Part shown: positions 11,053-22,944 of the stretch, in pieces
How positions within the stretch are numbered: the first letter of the stretch is position 1
How the letters are laid out: each line of letters opens with the position of its first letter
DNA from: Adineta ricciae
Lineage: Eukaryota > Rotifera > Eurotatoria > Adinetida > Adinetidae
Direction: 5' to 3'
Assembly: GCA_905250025.1 (NCBI GenBank)
Contig: CAJNOJ010000101.1
Coordinates: 138,206-202,205 of the forward strand
DNA length: 64,000 nt
Translations under genes and position numbers: made by a program
The notes under the pieces: generated by a model
What the model was told of the DNA's origin: nothing
Databases searched by the model: none
Seen by the model: the letters and a program-made list of their open reading frames with translations, nothing else

Positions 11053-12022
11053 ATGGCTTTCGGTCGTGGTCATGCCTCTTTCACTATCGATACACTAAAA
11101 TTAGCAAAAGATAGTTTACCCGCTGCCGTTACTGAACCACCGCCAGTCTTTCCTGTATGTATTTATCTCAATTTTTAAAAGCAAAAACAATCAATTATAC
11201 ATGTGCACAGTTTTCTATTCAAGGAATTACTCAACACCCCACATCCGTTAGATTCATCTGCAGAGAGCACATCAAATGACTATGATTATAAACTAAAATT
11301 AAAATTGAATTTCAATTCAAGTTTTCGAACTCTACACGATCCATTGAAGGAAGACAACAAGAAAAACTACATTTTGAACAAATGGAAAGAAGGTAAACGC
11401 ATTTATTCGATAGAAAACGGATGAGACAAAAAGAAAATTCTTTTAGAATGGTTGTTATTACCACGAGAGTTGAAATTAGCATTTCAAAAGACAAAAAATC
11501 TGTCGAAAGTCAAACCAAATTTGTCCAAAGCAAAAGCTTCGTCTGCGAAGAAAACGACTCTCAACATTGACTTTAATAACGTAGGTTCTAAATTTGAAAA
11601 ATAAGTCGAATCCGAAGAATTCTTTTTTGAAGTATGAAGAAAAAACAACGGGTAATGATGAAGATGACGAGGACAAAGACGATGAAAAACAAGATGAAAA
11701 TACGGAAGTCGATGAAAATGATGACGAAGGAAAGGCGAAAGGTTTGAATTGAACGATCGCACTGAGGATATTTCATCCAAGTGATTATTTAGGTACAGAA
11801 AAGAAGAAATTAACTGATAACGAGAACGAAGTTGATGGAGAAATTCCTGATGAACAAGAAGAAGAAGATATGGATGAATATGAAGTAAGAAAAAGCACTA
11901 TTTTGCTTTTCAAATAAGTACTGGAAATTATCTAGGCAGCGGATTACATCGAATCGTATTTCGATCCCGGTGATGGGGATGACTTCGATGCAGATGACGA
12001 CGGTGGCGATGGTGGGGATTAA
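11053..12022 (+). CDS. POLR3G: DNA-directed RNA polymerase III subunit RPC7-like
   Basis: Six small exons join in frame. The N-terminus MAFGRGHASFTIDTLKL and the PPPVFP motif match the conserved start of POLR3G/POLR3GL/Rpc31. The middle carries EWLLLPRELKL, matching the conserved EEW..LPREM segment. The C-terminal half is Lys-rich and then extremely acidic (runs of Asp/Glu), closing with ADYIESYFDPGDGDDF, the equivalent of the YINSYFEDGDDF tail motif. The subunit belongs to the Pol III-specific ternary subcomplex that supports initiation on tRNA and 5S genes. Exons: 11053-11154, 11224-11392, 11447-11580, 11618-11741, 11793-11884, 11936-12022. The exon 2 acceptor (TTCAAG) is non-pyrimidine but is the only one that keeps frame. 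The acidic region makes long spurious open frames on the other strand. Confidence 0.9.
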
Positions 12023-12783
12023 ACTTTTCTGTTTGTTTGTTTTTTTGTATTTAATAAAGAAAATCTCGATAAATCATTCGTTTTGTATCCGTTTCATTTT
12101 GTAGATCGACTACCTTTTATTGATATTTACATTCTAATGAATCGCTTGATTCAAATGATGACTGTATCACAGTCATTTACGCATGATTGATCTCAATGAT
12201 AGTTATTTACCAATCGGTAGTTATATCCGCTCATTTGCGAAGTCATTTTGTTAGAACTTTTCAAACTTAAAAAATATTTTGCATGTGCAAATGATCGTTC
12301 TCGCTTTTGTTTTGATCTACGCGTAAACCATGATTGTTTTGTATACTAATCAGCGACAGACGTCATCAGAGACTAGATTTTTTGTTTTTCTCTTTCGTTT
12401 ACGGTCAAGGTAACAATAAATATGAGCGTTATTCGAAAATAATACTGAGTAGAACGTTGTCAACGACATGAATCTACTCGTTGAGACATGACTTTCGTGA
12501 AAGGAGATGCATTCTGTTTTGAAATCATTTCGCATTTAGGTACGGTCGCATCAAGTCAACGATCATCACTGTCAAATCTCGTTCAAGTTTTTCTTGGCAG
12601 CAAAACATGTCGTAGACCTTTACTCTTCTTCAATTGAAAAAGCAAAAGAATTTCTCTTATCATCAAAACAACCATGACAAACGGTAAGTACGAAAGATTT
12701 ACTAGAGAACAAAAAAACAAATCGGATTCACAAATCTTATCGGAGTAAAAGTCATTGAAATCATCTATTTATTTCTTTACGAT
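12023..12783. other. Intergenic between RPC7 and NAPRT
   Basis: No gene seen. An ATG followed by a strong donor (ATGACAAACGGTAAGT, 12674) could be an alternative first exon of NAPRT, but joining it to the 13306 acceptor gives an immediate stop. Confidence 0.5.
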
Positions 12784-15240
12784 ATGTCTCGAGTGCCACA
12801 AATCCAATTTTCTGGACAGGAAAAGTAAGTTCTTTGCTTTATTCATCCGAATGTATTTTTAATCAATGCTCAATGTAAATATTTTCTTGTTATGAAAGAA
12901 ATCAAATTCAATGCTTGTTTGAATGGATTCGTAATTGCCATGAAATCTATCAATATCGCTTGACGAAAAACAACGCCAAACATACTTGAATATAACCACA
13001 TTTACGAATGCTTTCTTTTTCTAGTAATTCTTTGATTTATGACGTCAGGACTTGTAATGATGCGATTTTCTTTCGGCGAAAAGACTCCTATGTTTTTTCT
13101 TGTCGATTCATTATGAAAGCATCAGACGCGAAGGAAGAGGAACACGTTTTACAGCAGTTTAGTCTAAAATAGGAAATTTCCAACTAACTTACTACCTTGT
13201 ACAGGTCTGAAGTATGTTTGCTTGCATTTTAGCTCGCTATTAATTGTAATAAACCATTAATATGTGTCCTTTTTGTATTTACAAAGTCTTTTTCTTTTTA
13301 TTTAGACTTGTAGATAATCATTTGTCTTGTTCAACTGATTCAGATTCTTCTACAAGTACAAGTTTCACCACAGAAGATCATTCATCGTTCGCATTGCTCG
13401 ACTCTCGTCCCTTAAATAACAGTGATAAACCTCAACTAATGTTAGCGACCGAACAATCAAGTGTAGTTCAGCCAATGTTGACTGATCTCTATCAACTGTC
13501 AATGGCCTATGCTTACTGGAAATCAAACAAACACAATGACAACGCCGTATTTGATTTATATTTTCGAAAAAATCGTAAGAAAATCAATGCATTTTTCTTT
13601 CTTGTAAAAATTTCTTTCATTCAGCATTCGGCGGTGAATACACATTATTTGCTGGCTTAGAAGAATGTTTAAAATTTGTTCGTGATTATAAGTTTCATGA
13701 GAGTGATATTGTATATCTTCGCTCGGTTTCTCCAAAGTATATTGAAGACGAATATTATGACTATCTCGCCAAACTTAATATGCATGATGTGAGAGTATAT
13801 GCAGTGCCTGAAGGTAAGATACTTTGTATCACAGACATAAGCAAAGAGAGACCTAACAAATGTCGATTGATTTTGTTTCTTCCAGGAACTGTCGTATTTC
13901 CTCGAATTCCATTGATTCGTGTCGAAGGACCAATTTTGAAAACGCAATTATTAGAAACCACGTTGTTAACTTTAGTTAACTATGCAAGTTTAGTTGCAAC
14001 AAATGCTGCACGATTTCGTTCAGCAACAAGTCCTGGTAAGGCCTTATTAGAATTCGGTTTACGTCGAGCCCAAGGTCCTGATGGTGGTTTAAGTGCATCG
14101 AAATATTGTTATCTCGGCGGTTTCGATGGTACATCAAATGTCTTAGCTGGCAAACTCTATGACATTCCAGTTAAAGGAACTCATGCTCATGCTTATGTTA
14201 GTTCATATGAATCCATGAACGATTTAACCGAACGGTGTTTATGCGATCGTATTAGCAAAGAACGACGTCCATTTGCTGATATGTGTGAACAGTATTTGAA
14301 GGAAGTTGGATCGATCTTGAAAATCATTCCCGAACAAACAAATAAAGGTGAATTAGCTGCATTTACGTCGTTTGCAATTGCGTATCCAACAAATTTTTTG
14401 GCGTTGGTTGATACTTACGATGTTTTGAAATCTGGTTTACCAAATTTCTTAGCTGTTTCACGTGCATTACACGAATGCAACTATCAAGCAGTTGGTTTAC
14501 GTTTAGATTCGGGCGATTTGGCTTATTTATCCATCGAAGTTCGAACCCGATTTGTTACCGTAGCAAAGAAATTTGATATACCTTATTTCGAAAAGTTTAA
14601 TATCGTCGCGAGCAATGACATCAATGAAGATACATTATTATCTTTAGAAAAACAAAATCATAAGATTGATACATTCGGCATTGGAACACATTTGGTGACA
14701 TGTCAAAGACAACCGGCTTTAGGTTGTGTTTATAAATTAGTTGAGGTAAAGAATGTTTGTTCAATGGAAAACAAAATTCTCTTTTTCTTGTCGCGATTTT
14801 AGCTCAATGGATCAGCTCGAATTAAACTCAGTCAGGATGTAGAGAAAGTAACAATTCCAGGGCGGAAAAACCTTTATCGAATATTCGGTAGTGATGGTAA
14901 AGCTCTATGTGATTTATTAACAAAATTTGATGAACCATCACCAAACGAAGGCGAAAGAATTCTCATTCACCATCCATATGCCGATCAAAGGCGTGCGTAT
15001 GTCACACCGAACTCGTCTGTTAGTTTATATAAATTATATTGGTCTGATGGAAAAATTCAAGAAGCTTTACCCAATTTAAAAGAAATTCGTGAATATGCAA
15101 AAGATCAATTAGAACAGTTACGAAAGGATCATATTCGAGATCTCAATCCAACGCCATACAAAGTCTCTTTAACGGCAGAATTATTTAAGTTTATGCACGA
15201 TCTTTGGATAGCAAATGTTCCAATCGGTGAACTTAAATAA
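12784..15240 (+). CDS. NAPRT: Nicotinate phosphoribosyltransferase
   Basis: Five exons (12784-12824, 13306-13574, 13625-13813, 13886-14745, 14803-15240) give 598 residues. It catalyses the first Preiss-Handler step: nicotinate plus PRPP to nicotinate mononucleotide, feeding NAD synthesis in the cytosol. Family landmarks: [108 protein letters not shown], the [12 protein letters not shown] block and GIGTHLVTC near the phosphate-binding region. It is longer than human NAPRT because of a Ser/Thr-rich N-terminal extension of about 60 residues. Intron 1 is unusually long for this window (481 bp); exon 1 is inferred from frame and donor only and is the least certain part. Confidence 0.96.
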
Positions 15241-15673
15241 ATTTTTATTTTAATCGAATCGAATTGTGATAGCTTTTCTTCTATTTCGTCTGTAAATTTC
15301 GTTTCGATCATTGTATTACCTGCGAAATAATCGAATTGTGAACGCGATCTTTTTTTCTCTCCTTTTATTCAAAATAACAATTTATTTTATCAATTTAATG
15401 AAATTTCTTACAAGGAAATCAATGGCAAAACCAACAATAAGATGAATATTTTTGCGCGCAGCAAATTTGACGATACCGCGAAGGATGTATTCAACGAATA
15501 ATCGAAATAGTTAAATTCCACTTTCAAATTTGACACTACTGAGATATTTGTTGAACATTTTGATAAGAAATAGACTAAAAATAGTTTCGTGTATAGAATG
15601 ACTCATATTTATCTTTTGTCACATTTTTTCTTGATTAGAATAAGTCAAGTTTGTATACAAGTAGAACATATCT
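15241..15673. other. Intergenic between NAPRT and two-span membrane protein
   Basis: AT-rich. It contains the NAPRT 3' end (an AATAAA-like signal overlapping the stop region) and the presumed promoter of the next gene. Nothing else recognised. Confidence 0.5.
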
Positions 15674-16483
15674 ATGCGACAACAAATCCGTCAACATGAA
15701 GGTGTTGTACCAAATTCGATTCAAATTCAAGGTTTTGAATATGATGAACGGGAATTATCACTTAGTACATCAATAATTAGTTTAGACGATGATTATTTAT
15801 CAAAAGATATACTTGATGATCTTGATCGAATATATACTCATCGTTCTCATCAGAGATGTATGACTTTAACGTATTTAACATTGCTGACAATGACATTGGC
15901 TGTTGTATCGTGGATGTTTTATTGGTTATGGTATAATCACTGTGAAAAACTATTAGCGATCGAGCGAAAAAACCCATTGACATGTAAATTTGTTTTTCCA
16001 TTTCAAGTTTTGATCTTTATTTTTCTTGGTTCGTCAGCAATTTTCTTTATTTTGATGATTATTGCCTGGTTCGTGTTCGCTTGTCGGAATCCATTAGATC
16101 GTATTCGAACAAATTTCATTGCATTTCGTTTAGAAGGAGTTGCTTGGCAAAATCAACTCGATTGTTACTTTAAACAGCATTCCAGATGTTTAGATTTTGT
16201 CCGAAGAAAGAGATTACTCGATCGGAATTTTGGTTATATTATTCTTTCCTTACATGGAATACTTTTCGATGAACTATTTCTTCAAACATCTCGCGAAAAG
16301 ATGATTATCAATGGACAATTTCTCGAGCGTGAGAGAATATTGAAACTCGAATGTAAAAAGAATGATCTGTTAATTCATTTATCCGAGGAATTGATTTCAA
16401 GAAACATCATCGAAGAATTGCAACGAACATTGAAAATTCCGATAAATAGTCATAGTATTGGACCAACACGGTTTAGTTATTAG
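15674..16483 (+). CDS. Unrecognised two-span membrane protein, single exon
   Basis: A 269-residue intronless frame. The N-terminal ~60 residues are acidic and polar. Two hydrophobic spans follow at about residues 65-92 (YLTLLTMTLAVVSWMFYWLW) and 112-140 (FPFQVLIFIFLGSSAIFFIL), joined by a short loop, then a long basic C-terminal region with helical segments (DELFLQTSREKMIINGQFLE). Both termini are probably cytoplasmic, making a hairpin membrane protein. I recognise no family. Coding character is supported by codon composition and by a decayed partial copy of the same C-terminal region at 17459-17720, which preserves protein-level similarity. No function is proposed. Confidence 0.75.
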   Translation: MRQQIRQHEGVVPNSIQIQGFEYDERELSLSTSIISLDDDYLSKDILDDLDRIYTHRSHQRCMTLTYLTLLTMTLAVVSWMFYWLWYNHCEKLLAIERKNPLTCKFVFPFQVLIFIFLGSSAIFFILMIIAWFVFACRNPLDRIRTNFIAFRLEGVAWQNQLDCYFKQHSRCLDFVRRKRLLDRNFGYIILSLHGILFDELFLQTSREKMIINGQFLERERILKLECKKNDLLIHLSEELISRNIIEELQRTLKIPINSHSIGPTRFSY

Positions 16484-17458
16484 AATGTTATCTTTGATCG
16501 CCATGTAATGCGTGTGTTCAATAGAACAAGGATATTTAAATTTGTGTCTTTTTTGATCGAAATGGAGTTTTTTCTCATTTATAGAATTTGAATGAAAAGA
16601 TCAACTTTGTTTCTCGAAAGAAAAAAAGGAAAATGTACGCGTGAAGCTTCTGAAAATCATGTTTTTTCTGAACATTAATGAGAAGTCGTTTAAAGTCGAA
16701 TTCTCCACCTGAAATCCCACCGGATTAAGTTGGATGATCGCATTCTATAGAATCTTATCAGATCCGTTGTGGGAGTTATGATACTAGATGAAATTTACAA
16801 AAAAGTAAATAATAGAAAGTGCACTGTCGAAATGCCTCTCTAAACCTGTCAGAGCGAGCTTAATGTAACATTGCCATTAATAAATGGAAAGGGTATTTGA
16901 CTATCGCTTTCTATTAAGATCTATTTGAAAAGTGTTTTCAAGTACTCTTTAACCGTCATCACTAAGAAAGCGTCGATACTGTGACGCATTCTCTATATCG
17001 AGAAAACCACTTCTAAACAGATTAAGAACAAGCGACATTTCCTAAACCCTAGCCGAGTACCTACAAAATGTACCTGGAAACGTTCGCGTTTTATCTTTCT
17101 TCACAAATTACATTACATCCATTTTCTTCGCTTTATTCCTTATTTCTTATTCGTTTCGTTCAAACTTCTCTCGACATAGGAGTTCTAAGAATGCTTGTTT
17201 CCCACACTCAACGATCAATTGAGATAATCAATAAAAACCTGGATCAGCGGGTATCCATATTAGTCGATGTATTGTTCAGTACCCATAACCAGCTTAGAGA
17301 AAATCTGAAACACATGCCGAGATAAATATTGTTTGCGAGCATATTTTAATATAAATTACTACGCACATTTCGAATTCTATTTTTATCAATAAGACTGAAC
17401 ACTCCGACTGTTATATACCTATTTACTGAAATCTGCATAACAAAAACTTTCATTATTT
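16484..17458. other. Intergenic region between membrane-protein gene and its decayed copy
   Basis: No intact gene. Short open frames such as 17068-17325 lack domain or splice support. The region may contain further unrecognisable parts of the duplicated segment that ends in the pseudogene at 17459. Confidence 0.45.
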
Positions 17459-17720
17459 TGTTTTACCCGAAAGATATTCGACGACAAAAACTAATTAGAC
17501 TCTTACTGTCAACAACATTCTACCTGTTACAATTCTATTTACCGTACTCTTCTTTCACATTATATGAAGTACTTCTGAATGAATTATTTCTTCAAACATC
17601 GTATAGAATGATGATTATTCCGGGAAAATTGCTGAAAGGCGATAGAGCGCATACATCCAAATATGAAAAAGATGAGTTTTGATTTTATTTATTCGAAAAT
17701 CTCAAATGAGTGCTGATGGT
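17459..17720 (+). pseudogene. Decayed partial copy of the two-span membrane protein gene
   Basis: The frame around 17560-17660 reads NELFLQTSYRMMIIPGKLL, clearly related to DELFLQTSREKMIINGQFLE in the neighbour at 15674-16483. DNA similarity extends from about 17460 (CCGAAAGATATTCGACGA against CCGAAGAAAGAGATTACTCGA) to about 17720 (TTTATTTATTCGAAAATCTCAA against TTAATTCATTTATCCGAGG). No equivalent of the membrane spans or N-terminus is found, and the frame stops at 17680-17682, short of the parental end. This is a truncated tandem duplicate. Confidence 0.72.
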
Positions 17721-18030
17721 TTCAATAACCAACAACATTGATCAATCGGCACAATTTCAATTAATAGAAAACTTGCGTTGGATTGTCATGTATGCGTGAG
17801 TTTTCTTTTGAACAGAACTATCGATAGGTGACTTTTCTCGTCTACTTTGTACTTTTCCTCGCGTGAAGAAGAAAGCAAAAAACGTAGATATTAAGAAACG
17901 AGAAAATGGTTTTGACGACTCTGTCTGCATTGACATGCAAAACAAAATGTCAGAGAAAATCTAGAAAAAGGTAATGGTAAAATTATTATTACATGATTGT
18001 CAATAGATCAAGTAAGTCCAAAAGCAGCAA

Positions 18031-18811
18031 ATGATCATTAAATTAGCGGAAAAGACGACGAGCACAACAACCAGAAAAACGGTTTCGCACACGGAACAGT
18101 CAACTTATGATGATAATAAAGATATCATATGGCCAACTGTTGTTGGTATTTTTGTAGCATTGGCATTAGGATGGATGATATGTCGATATAAATGTTCATC
18201 GAATGAAAGATCTCCACACATTGTTCAATGCTGTCCAACATCGTTATGTAAAAAACTTCGTTCCTGTTGTACATATATTTTTGAGTAAATGATTGAAAAA
18301 CATTGATCTTTTGTTTATTAGAAAAACTTTTCGAAGTCTGTGTAGATTTAAATCGGAACCACAACAACGACAACAAAACTCAACATCTGATTTACGATTG
18401 ACATCAATTCGCGAAAGGTAAAAATGAATTTCTTCATTCGGTATTCTTATTCAAATCTTTCTCTCGTTCAGATTATCAAATACAAGTACGTTGGAAGTTC
18501 CAATTCTAACCAATAACATTCTAAATCATCGCCCATCGATTACACAATCTTATTCTTCTCAATGGCCTCCAACGTTTCTTTCGAATACTAATAATCAGGG
18601 ATCATCGTTACCATTATCGATAACCGTTCAATCAATAGACGATCATTTAGAACCTAAGCGTCATCCATTACGTCGAGAATCGTTATTACCTGAGGCAGAA
18701 CAGGATAATGAAAGACGTGATTCTGCTGCATGGCCATTTCCATCAGCAAATATGATCTTTCATAATCAAACGAATGAAATCAAAAAGAATCATTTATTTT
18801 TTAATACGTAG
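18031..18811 (+). CDS. Small single-span membrane protein with Ser/Thr-rich ends
   Basis: Three exons (18031-18284, 18322-18417, 18472-18811) join in frame to 229 residues. A short Thr-rich N-terminal segment (STTTRKTVSHTEQS) precedes one membrane span (IIWPTVVGIFVALALGWMI), then a Cys-rich juxtamembrane stretch with likely palmitoylation sites (CCPTSLCKKLRSCCTY), then a basic, Ser/Pro/Gln-rich cytoplasmic tail. No signal peptide was found, so either the span acts as a reverse signal anchor or an upstream exon is missing. A CAG acceptor sits directly before the ATG (18026-18027), so the leader is spliced. The family is not recognised. The stalk-span-tail plan resembles the C-terminal part of the protein at 4053-5895 but without convincing sequence similarity. 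Confidence 0.62.
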
Positions 18812-19412
18812 AACTTCTTCGAAAATAAATCACACCTGGAATATTTCAAGGCAAAACAATTTGTTTCCATGAATACACATGTCGTTCGTTGAAAACAACA
18901 TGTCAAGAAAGAGATTTTTCTCGTTCGACATTTCTCTGATCTTCATCAAAGTGAAAATATTGTGGTTCGATCATCAATATAATCGATTCTTTCGCCCCTT
19001 AATCGAACTGAATGAAATATGATCAAGAATTGCATGTGCATTGTTGCTTCTCCAGAGAATATCATTGATTCTTTCTTTTTTCTCTTCTTCTCCCATGTGT
19101 GTTAACACATTTTCTGTATTGAACAGAGAATTTCTTCGTCGTTCTTTTGCTCTATATTAATCATCAGTATCGAGAACAGAAAGAAACATACAATATTTCC
19201 AATAGAAAAGGAATTTGACCGTTTCAATGTTCATTCGTTTACTCTCTGTTCTTTCGATTAGACAACCATCATTCTCTTCAATTACAATGTGTTCACCCCT
19301 CTCTTACTAACAAGCCTCGATCATTCAATTGAACTATCTGCCAAGTACAACGCTTGAATCACATTGACTGTTGGGGCATTTTTTTGACCTGTCCTCTAAG
19401 TGAAATTCACAA
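18812..19412. other. Intergenic upstream of the ASPP gene
   Basis: AT-rich with pyrimidine tracts (TTCTTTCTTTTTTCTC near 19070). It is the likely promoter of the ASPP homologue. Nothing else recognised. Confidence 0.5.
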
Positions 19413-21568
19413 ATGGATTATTCATTATCACAATTACAGGAAATGACTGCCTATCAGCAAGAACAAATTAAACATAATCAACAATTGTTGGTGACACGCG
19501 AACAGCGTTTGAAATATCTGAAACAACAAGAGAATCTCTGTTACAAACAGCGTTTTGAACAACGCGAAATGAAACAAATACGTTTGAAAACACTTCAGTA
19601 TCAATTGAATCAACAACGAAACTCGAATTCGACCTTCGGTTAGTTGTAAAACAGTACAGATGTGAACTTACATCGATAGAATTCTTTTTATTTTGCAGAG
19701 CATGAATTGGACATTCTGAGAGAAGTCTTTCTGAATAAAGAAGAAGAACTGAACAAATTGGTACAAAAGATCGAAGAACTAACGAAACAACTCGAACAAA
19801 TCAAACGATTGAAACTAACAGCAAGTAAAGAACAATCACAAAATAAAAATGAATTAGATAAGCTAAAACAAGAACTATTGGTAAAATTTCAGTCTTTTTT
19901 CAGTCGAATAAACACGAATCTTTTTAGATAAGAAATAAATTAAACGAACAACAAAATCGTCAAATAACATATCAACGCAAATTCTATCGGAGTAAACAAA
20001 TGGAATTGGATCAATTAAATTCTCGTCTCGAAGAACTTCAACAACGTTTAAAAACGAAAAACTCCTCTCAGAATCAGTCAAATCGATTCCAAACCGGCTT
20101 AGATCATGTACAAAGCACATTGAACAATATAAACATCGCTGCAATAGAAAAACGAATGGTACAACTAGCAAACTCATTCAATTTGATTAATACAGATGAT
20201 CACGATCAATCCAACACTGAAACAAAAACGATTAACTCTCCCAAACCACCCTCACCGATTCCAACAAGTTTACCCATTGTTCTCAATGAACCATCAGTCG
20301 AATGTGAACCAGCAAAATCAGAAGAACAACTTCTACCAGCTAATCTTCGTTTGAATGATGACATACTCTCAGTTCATTTTAATAATGTTACATCTAATGC
20401 CAAAAAACGTCATTCTTTATCAGACTCAAACGATTCATTGATGAAATCTCTTCCACCGGATGCTACACAGCAGCCAATTTATGTTCGCGACGAGTCTGCG
20501 TCGACAATCCTCGATTATGAAAATCTTTCGGACTTTCAAGGTAAATCAATTCCCGAAAAAGAAGAAGAAGAGGAAGAAGAACATAAGGAGAGAACGATAA
20601 GGGACTCGATGGCCTCTGATACGGAATCTGAAGGTTCTCTGACTGATGATGATGATGTTGCATCGACACTTTCGTTTCCAATGATTATCTCCACGTCAGA
20701 AACACAACGGAAATCACTACTAAAAACGGCCACTACCCCAAAGAACACTTCAAGACGAGTTGTATTTGATCCATTAGCCCTTCTCCTCGATGCAGCAGTT
20801 GTTGGCGAACTCGATCTTGTGATAAAATCTGCTAAAGAAGTTCGTATGCCTTCCCATTCATTTTTCCCTTCACTTTTTTCAACTGGCACCGTAGGTCAAA
20901 GATCCAAGCGAACCAAACGACGAAGGTTTAACTGCCCTTCACAACGCTGTCTGTGCAGGACACATCGACTGTGTGAAATTTTTGGTTAAATATGGTTGCG
21001 ATGTAAATTATCCTGACAATGATGGATGGACGCCACTGCACTGTGCTGCATCGTGTAATCATACAGAAATTGTGGAGCTTTTAATTGCAAATGGTGCTTG
21101 CATTTATGCTACAACTATTCGAGATAATGACACTGCTGCTGATAAATGCGAAGAAGACGAAGACAATTATACGAGTTGTTCGCAATATTTATTAAGTAAG
21201 ATGGAATAACGGAACGAAAGAAAAACGATCGTTTTCTGTGTTTTGTAGAAATACAGAGTGATTTAGGAGTGATTAATGATGGACTCGTGTATGCATTGTA
21301 TGATTACCAGCCAAGTAGCGATATGATTGATGAACTTGAATTTAAAAGCGGCGATCGATTGAAGATCATGAGACGAGAAGATGAAAAGGAATGTCAATGG
21401 TGGTGGGCAAAACATGACAAAACGGAAAAAGAAGGATATGTGCCACGAAATTATCTTGGGGTCAGTGTGAAACGAATAGGAACAGTTTTCACATGATATT
21501 TATTTATTCATTTTTAGCTTTATCCTCGAGTACAATCTGAGTTAACTCCATTGACAAATAGTTCGTGA
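19413..21568 (+). CDS. PPP1R13B/TP53BP2-like: ASPP-family protein (apoptosis-stimulating of p53 / PP1 regulatory subunit 13)
   Basis: Six exons give about 627 residues: 19413-19638, 19699-19880, 19928 to about 20839, about 20895-21195, 21249-21460 and 21518-21568. The first ~220 residues are Gln/Lys/Glu-rich coiled coil. A disordered acidic and Ser/Pro-rich middle follows ([12 protein letters not shown]). The C-terminal block is diagnostic: [19 protein letters not shown], then ankyrin repeats with [19 protein letters not shown] and [28 protein letters not shown], then an SH3 domain with [17 protein letters not shown] and [13 protein letters not shown]. In animals ASPP proteins bind PP1 and p53-family members and control cell junctions and apoptosis. 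It is shorter than vertebrate ASPP2 (about 1100 residues) mainly in the middle. The exon 3/4 junction has two in-frame options differing by one residue. Confidence 0.93.
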
Positions 21569-21721
21569 GTGTAGTGTTATTCAACGTGTTTTTTGCCGCA
21601 GGTTCTGCTTTTGTCACGTAAAAGAACAAATGCTTAAGTTGGTTTCTTTTAAAAGTTTTAATACTGCGTAATAAATAACACAAAACAATCAACAAAGAGA
21701 AATCGGAAGAGATCGATTTGT

Positions 21722-22456
21722 TCATTTCTCATCAATAGTAGAATTCTTTGTCCTTCTGGAACGCGTGTTATCGACTGGTCGTCGAGTAAACGCATAGTAC
21801 GCTGGTTGAGGTGCTGAATCCATACTCGACATTGGCGTACGATGTTCGACAAGCACAGCATTCGTATTCGGTAATGGTCGTTGAACAGAAAAAGACGCCG
21901 ATTGTACCTTTGGCCGATGAGTTGACGCCACTGGAAGGATAGTTTCAGATGGTTTAGGTTCTACAGATTGAACACGGCGTCGTATTCGAAATGTTCTTCC
22001 TGGAGCATTGATCGATGTTTGTGAGGCATAAACGTCTGGATGATCTAAACCATATTCATCCGTAGGTAAAATAGTGACTGAGTTATTCTTATGCCAAAAA
22101 GTATTCGGATGATTTCGTTGCAGAACAGGATGATGAATTTCATCTGGCGATGGAATCGACGTGCCAAGGGAAGACGAATCATCGTTGTCAGCATCATTTG
22201 TGGAGGAATGTGATCGAAAAGGATTCGATACTTGTAGATCATGTCGAGAATTGGGCGTTGGTGTTCGTAATTTAACTTCTACTTGTTCGTGAAAATTCAC
22301 GGATTTATTTCCAAATTGATTCTCTTGTCTCGTTATTGGTGGTCGTTCATTTTTCGCTCGAGAACTTTTCAAAACACTCTTTACATGTACAGGTGTGACT
22401 GATGATCTGGTATTAACAATCGACGTAGGAGTTGTCCGCGTTTGTTTACAACCCAT
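21722..22456 (-). CDS. Unrecognised protein with N-myristoylation signal and RVxF-like motif
   Basis: A 244-residue single-exon frame. It begins MGCKQT: Gly2 and Cys3 are the classic signal for N-myristoylation plus palmitoylation, predicting membrane attachment. The rest is low in hydrophobic residues and rich in Ser, Pro, Arg and Asn, so probably disordered. KSVNF (in GNKSVNFHEQVEV) fits the PP1-docking consensus [RK]-x-[VI]-x-[FW]. A basic, Arg-rich C-terminus (RRPVDNTRSRRTKNSTIDEK) ends the protein. It is convergent with the ASPP gene, itself a PP1-binding family, but the adjacency alone proves nothing. The family is not recognised; confidence as a gene comes from the long open frame in AT-rich DNA and the good MGC start. 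Confidence 0.62.
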   Translation of the reverse strand: MGCKQTRTTPTSIVNTRSSVTPVHVKSVLKSSRAKNERPPITRQENQFGNKSVNFHEQVEVKLRTPTPNSRHDLQVSNPFRSHSSTNDADNDDSSSLGTSIPSPDEIHHPVLQRNHPNTFWHKNNSVTILPTDEYGLDHPDVYASQTSINAPGRTFRIRRRVQSVEPKPSETILPVASTHRPKVQSASFSVQRPLPNTNAVLVEHRTPMSSMDSAPQPAYYAFTRRPVDNTRSRRTKNSTIDEK

Positions 22457-22944
22457 GAAGAATAATTATTGATGAGACTTCAAACCGAAAATTTGCAGAA
22501 AGTTGGCTTTTGAAAAGAAAGATCAACTTACTGGTAATTCCTGTGTTTTCGTATTTCGACATGAAAACGTCTAAACTGTTACGAATCGGCCGTGATTAAG
22601 TGGTGTGATGAAGGAAAGAAAAATGATTGCTTCATCGTTTGTTTTGGTGATGATTACAAACAAAACCGAAGAGAAGAAAAACGGCAGAACGAAAGTGTCG
22701 ATTAATTCGTGACAAGAATGAAAGAAAAACTTCTCAATGGCAGTCAAGTTGCTTTCTGTTTTACTAAGTGGTGAAAAAAATATTAACAGGTTTTTCTCTC
22801 AAAAGGAAAAAGAATGTCGAACGTCAACGATACGCGGCGTTAAAAATTCAGCTCGAAATCGCTTCTTTTCGATTTGTCAACTTCTTCTCGTTCTCCTACG
22901 ACACAAATGAATCATCAACAACTAGATCACCATTTGTTGAAACA
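22457..22944. other. Divergent intergenic region
   Basis: Lies between the MGC-start protein (minus) and the coiled-coil protein (plus), so it likely holds both promoters. An open frame continuous with the downstream gene runs back to about 22768, so the true start of that gene could be here. Confidence 0.45.

Noticed and set aside
11312-11780. Minus-strand open frames over the RPC7 gene
   Set aside because: Antisense of Lys/Asp/Glu-rich coding exons; the plus-strand frames match RPC7 motifs.
12674-12689. ATG with strong donor as NAPRT exon 1
   Set aside because: Splicing to the next usable acceptor gives an in-frame stop; the exon at 12784-12824 joins in frame.
14541-14560. tRNA-like T-loop sequence (GTTCGAACCC)
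   Set aside because: It lies inside a NAPRT exon and no cloverleaf can be built around it.
22768-22944. N-terminal extension of the coiled-coil protein
   Set aside because: The frame is open but begins without an ATG and with intron-like composition; kept only as an uncertainty on the start.
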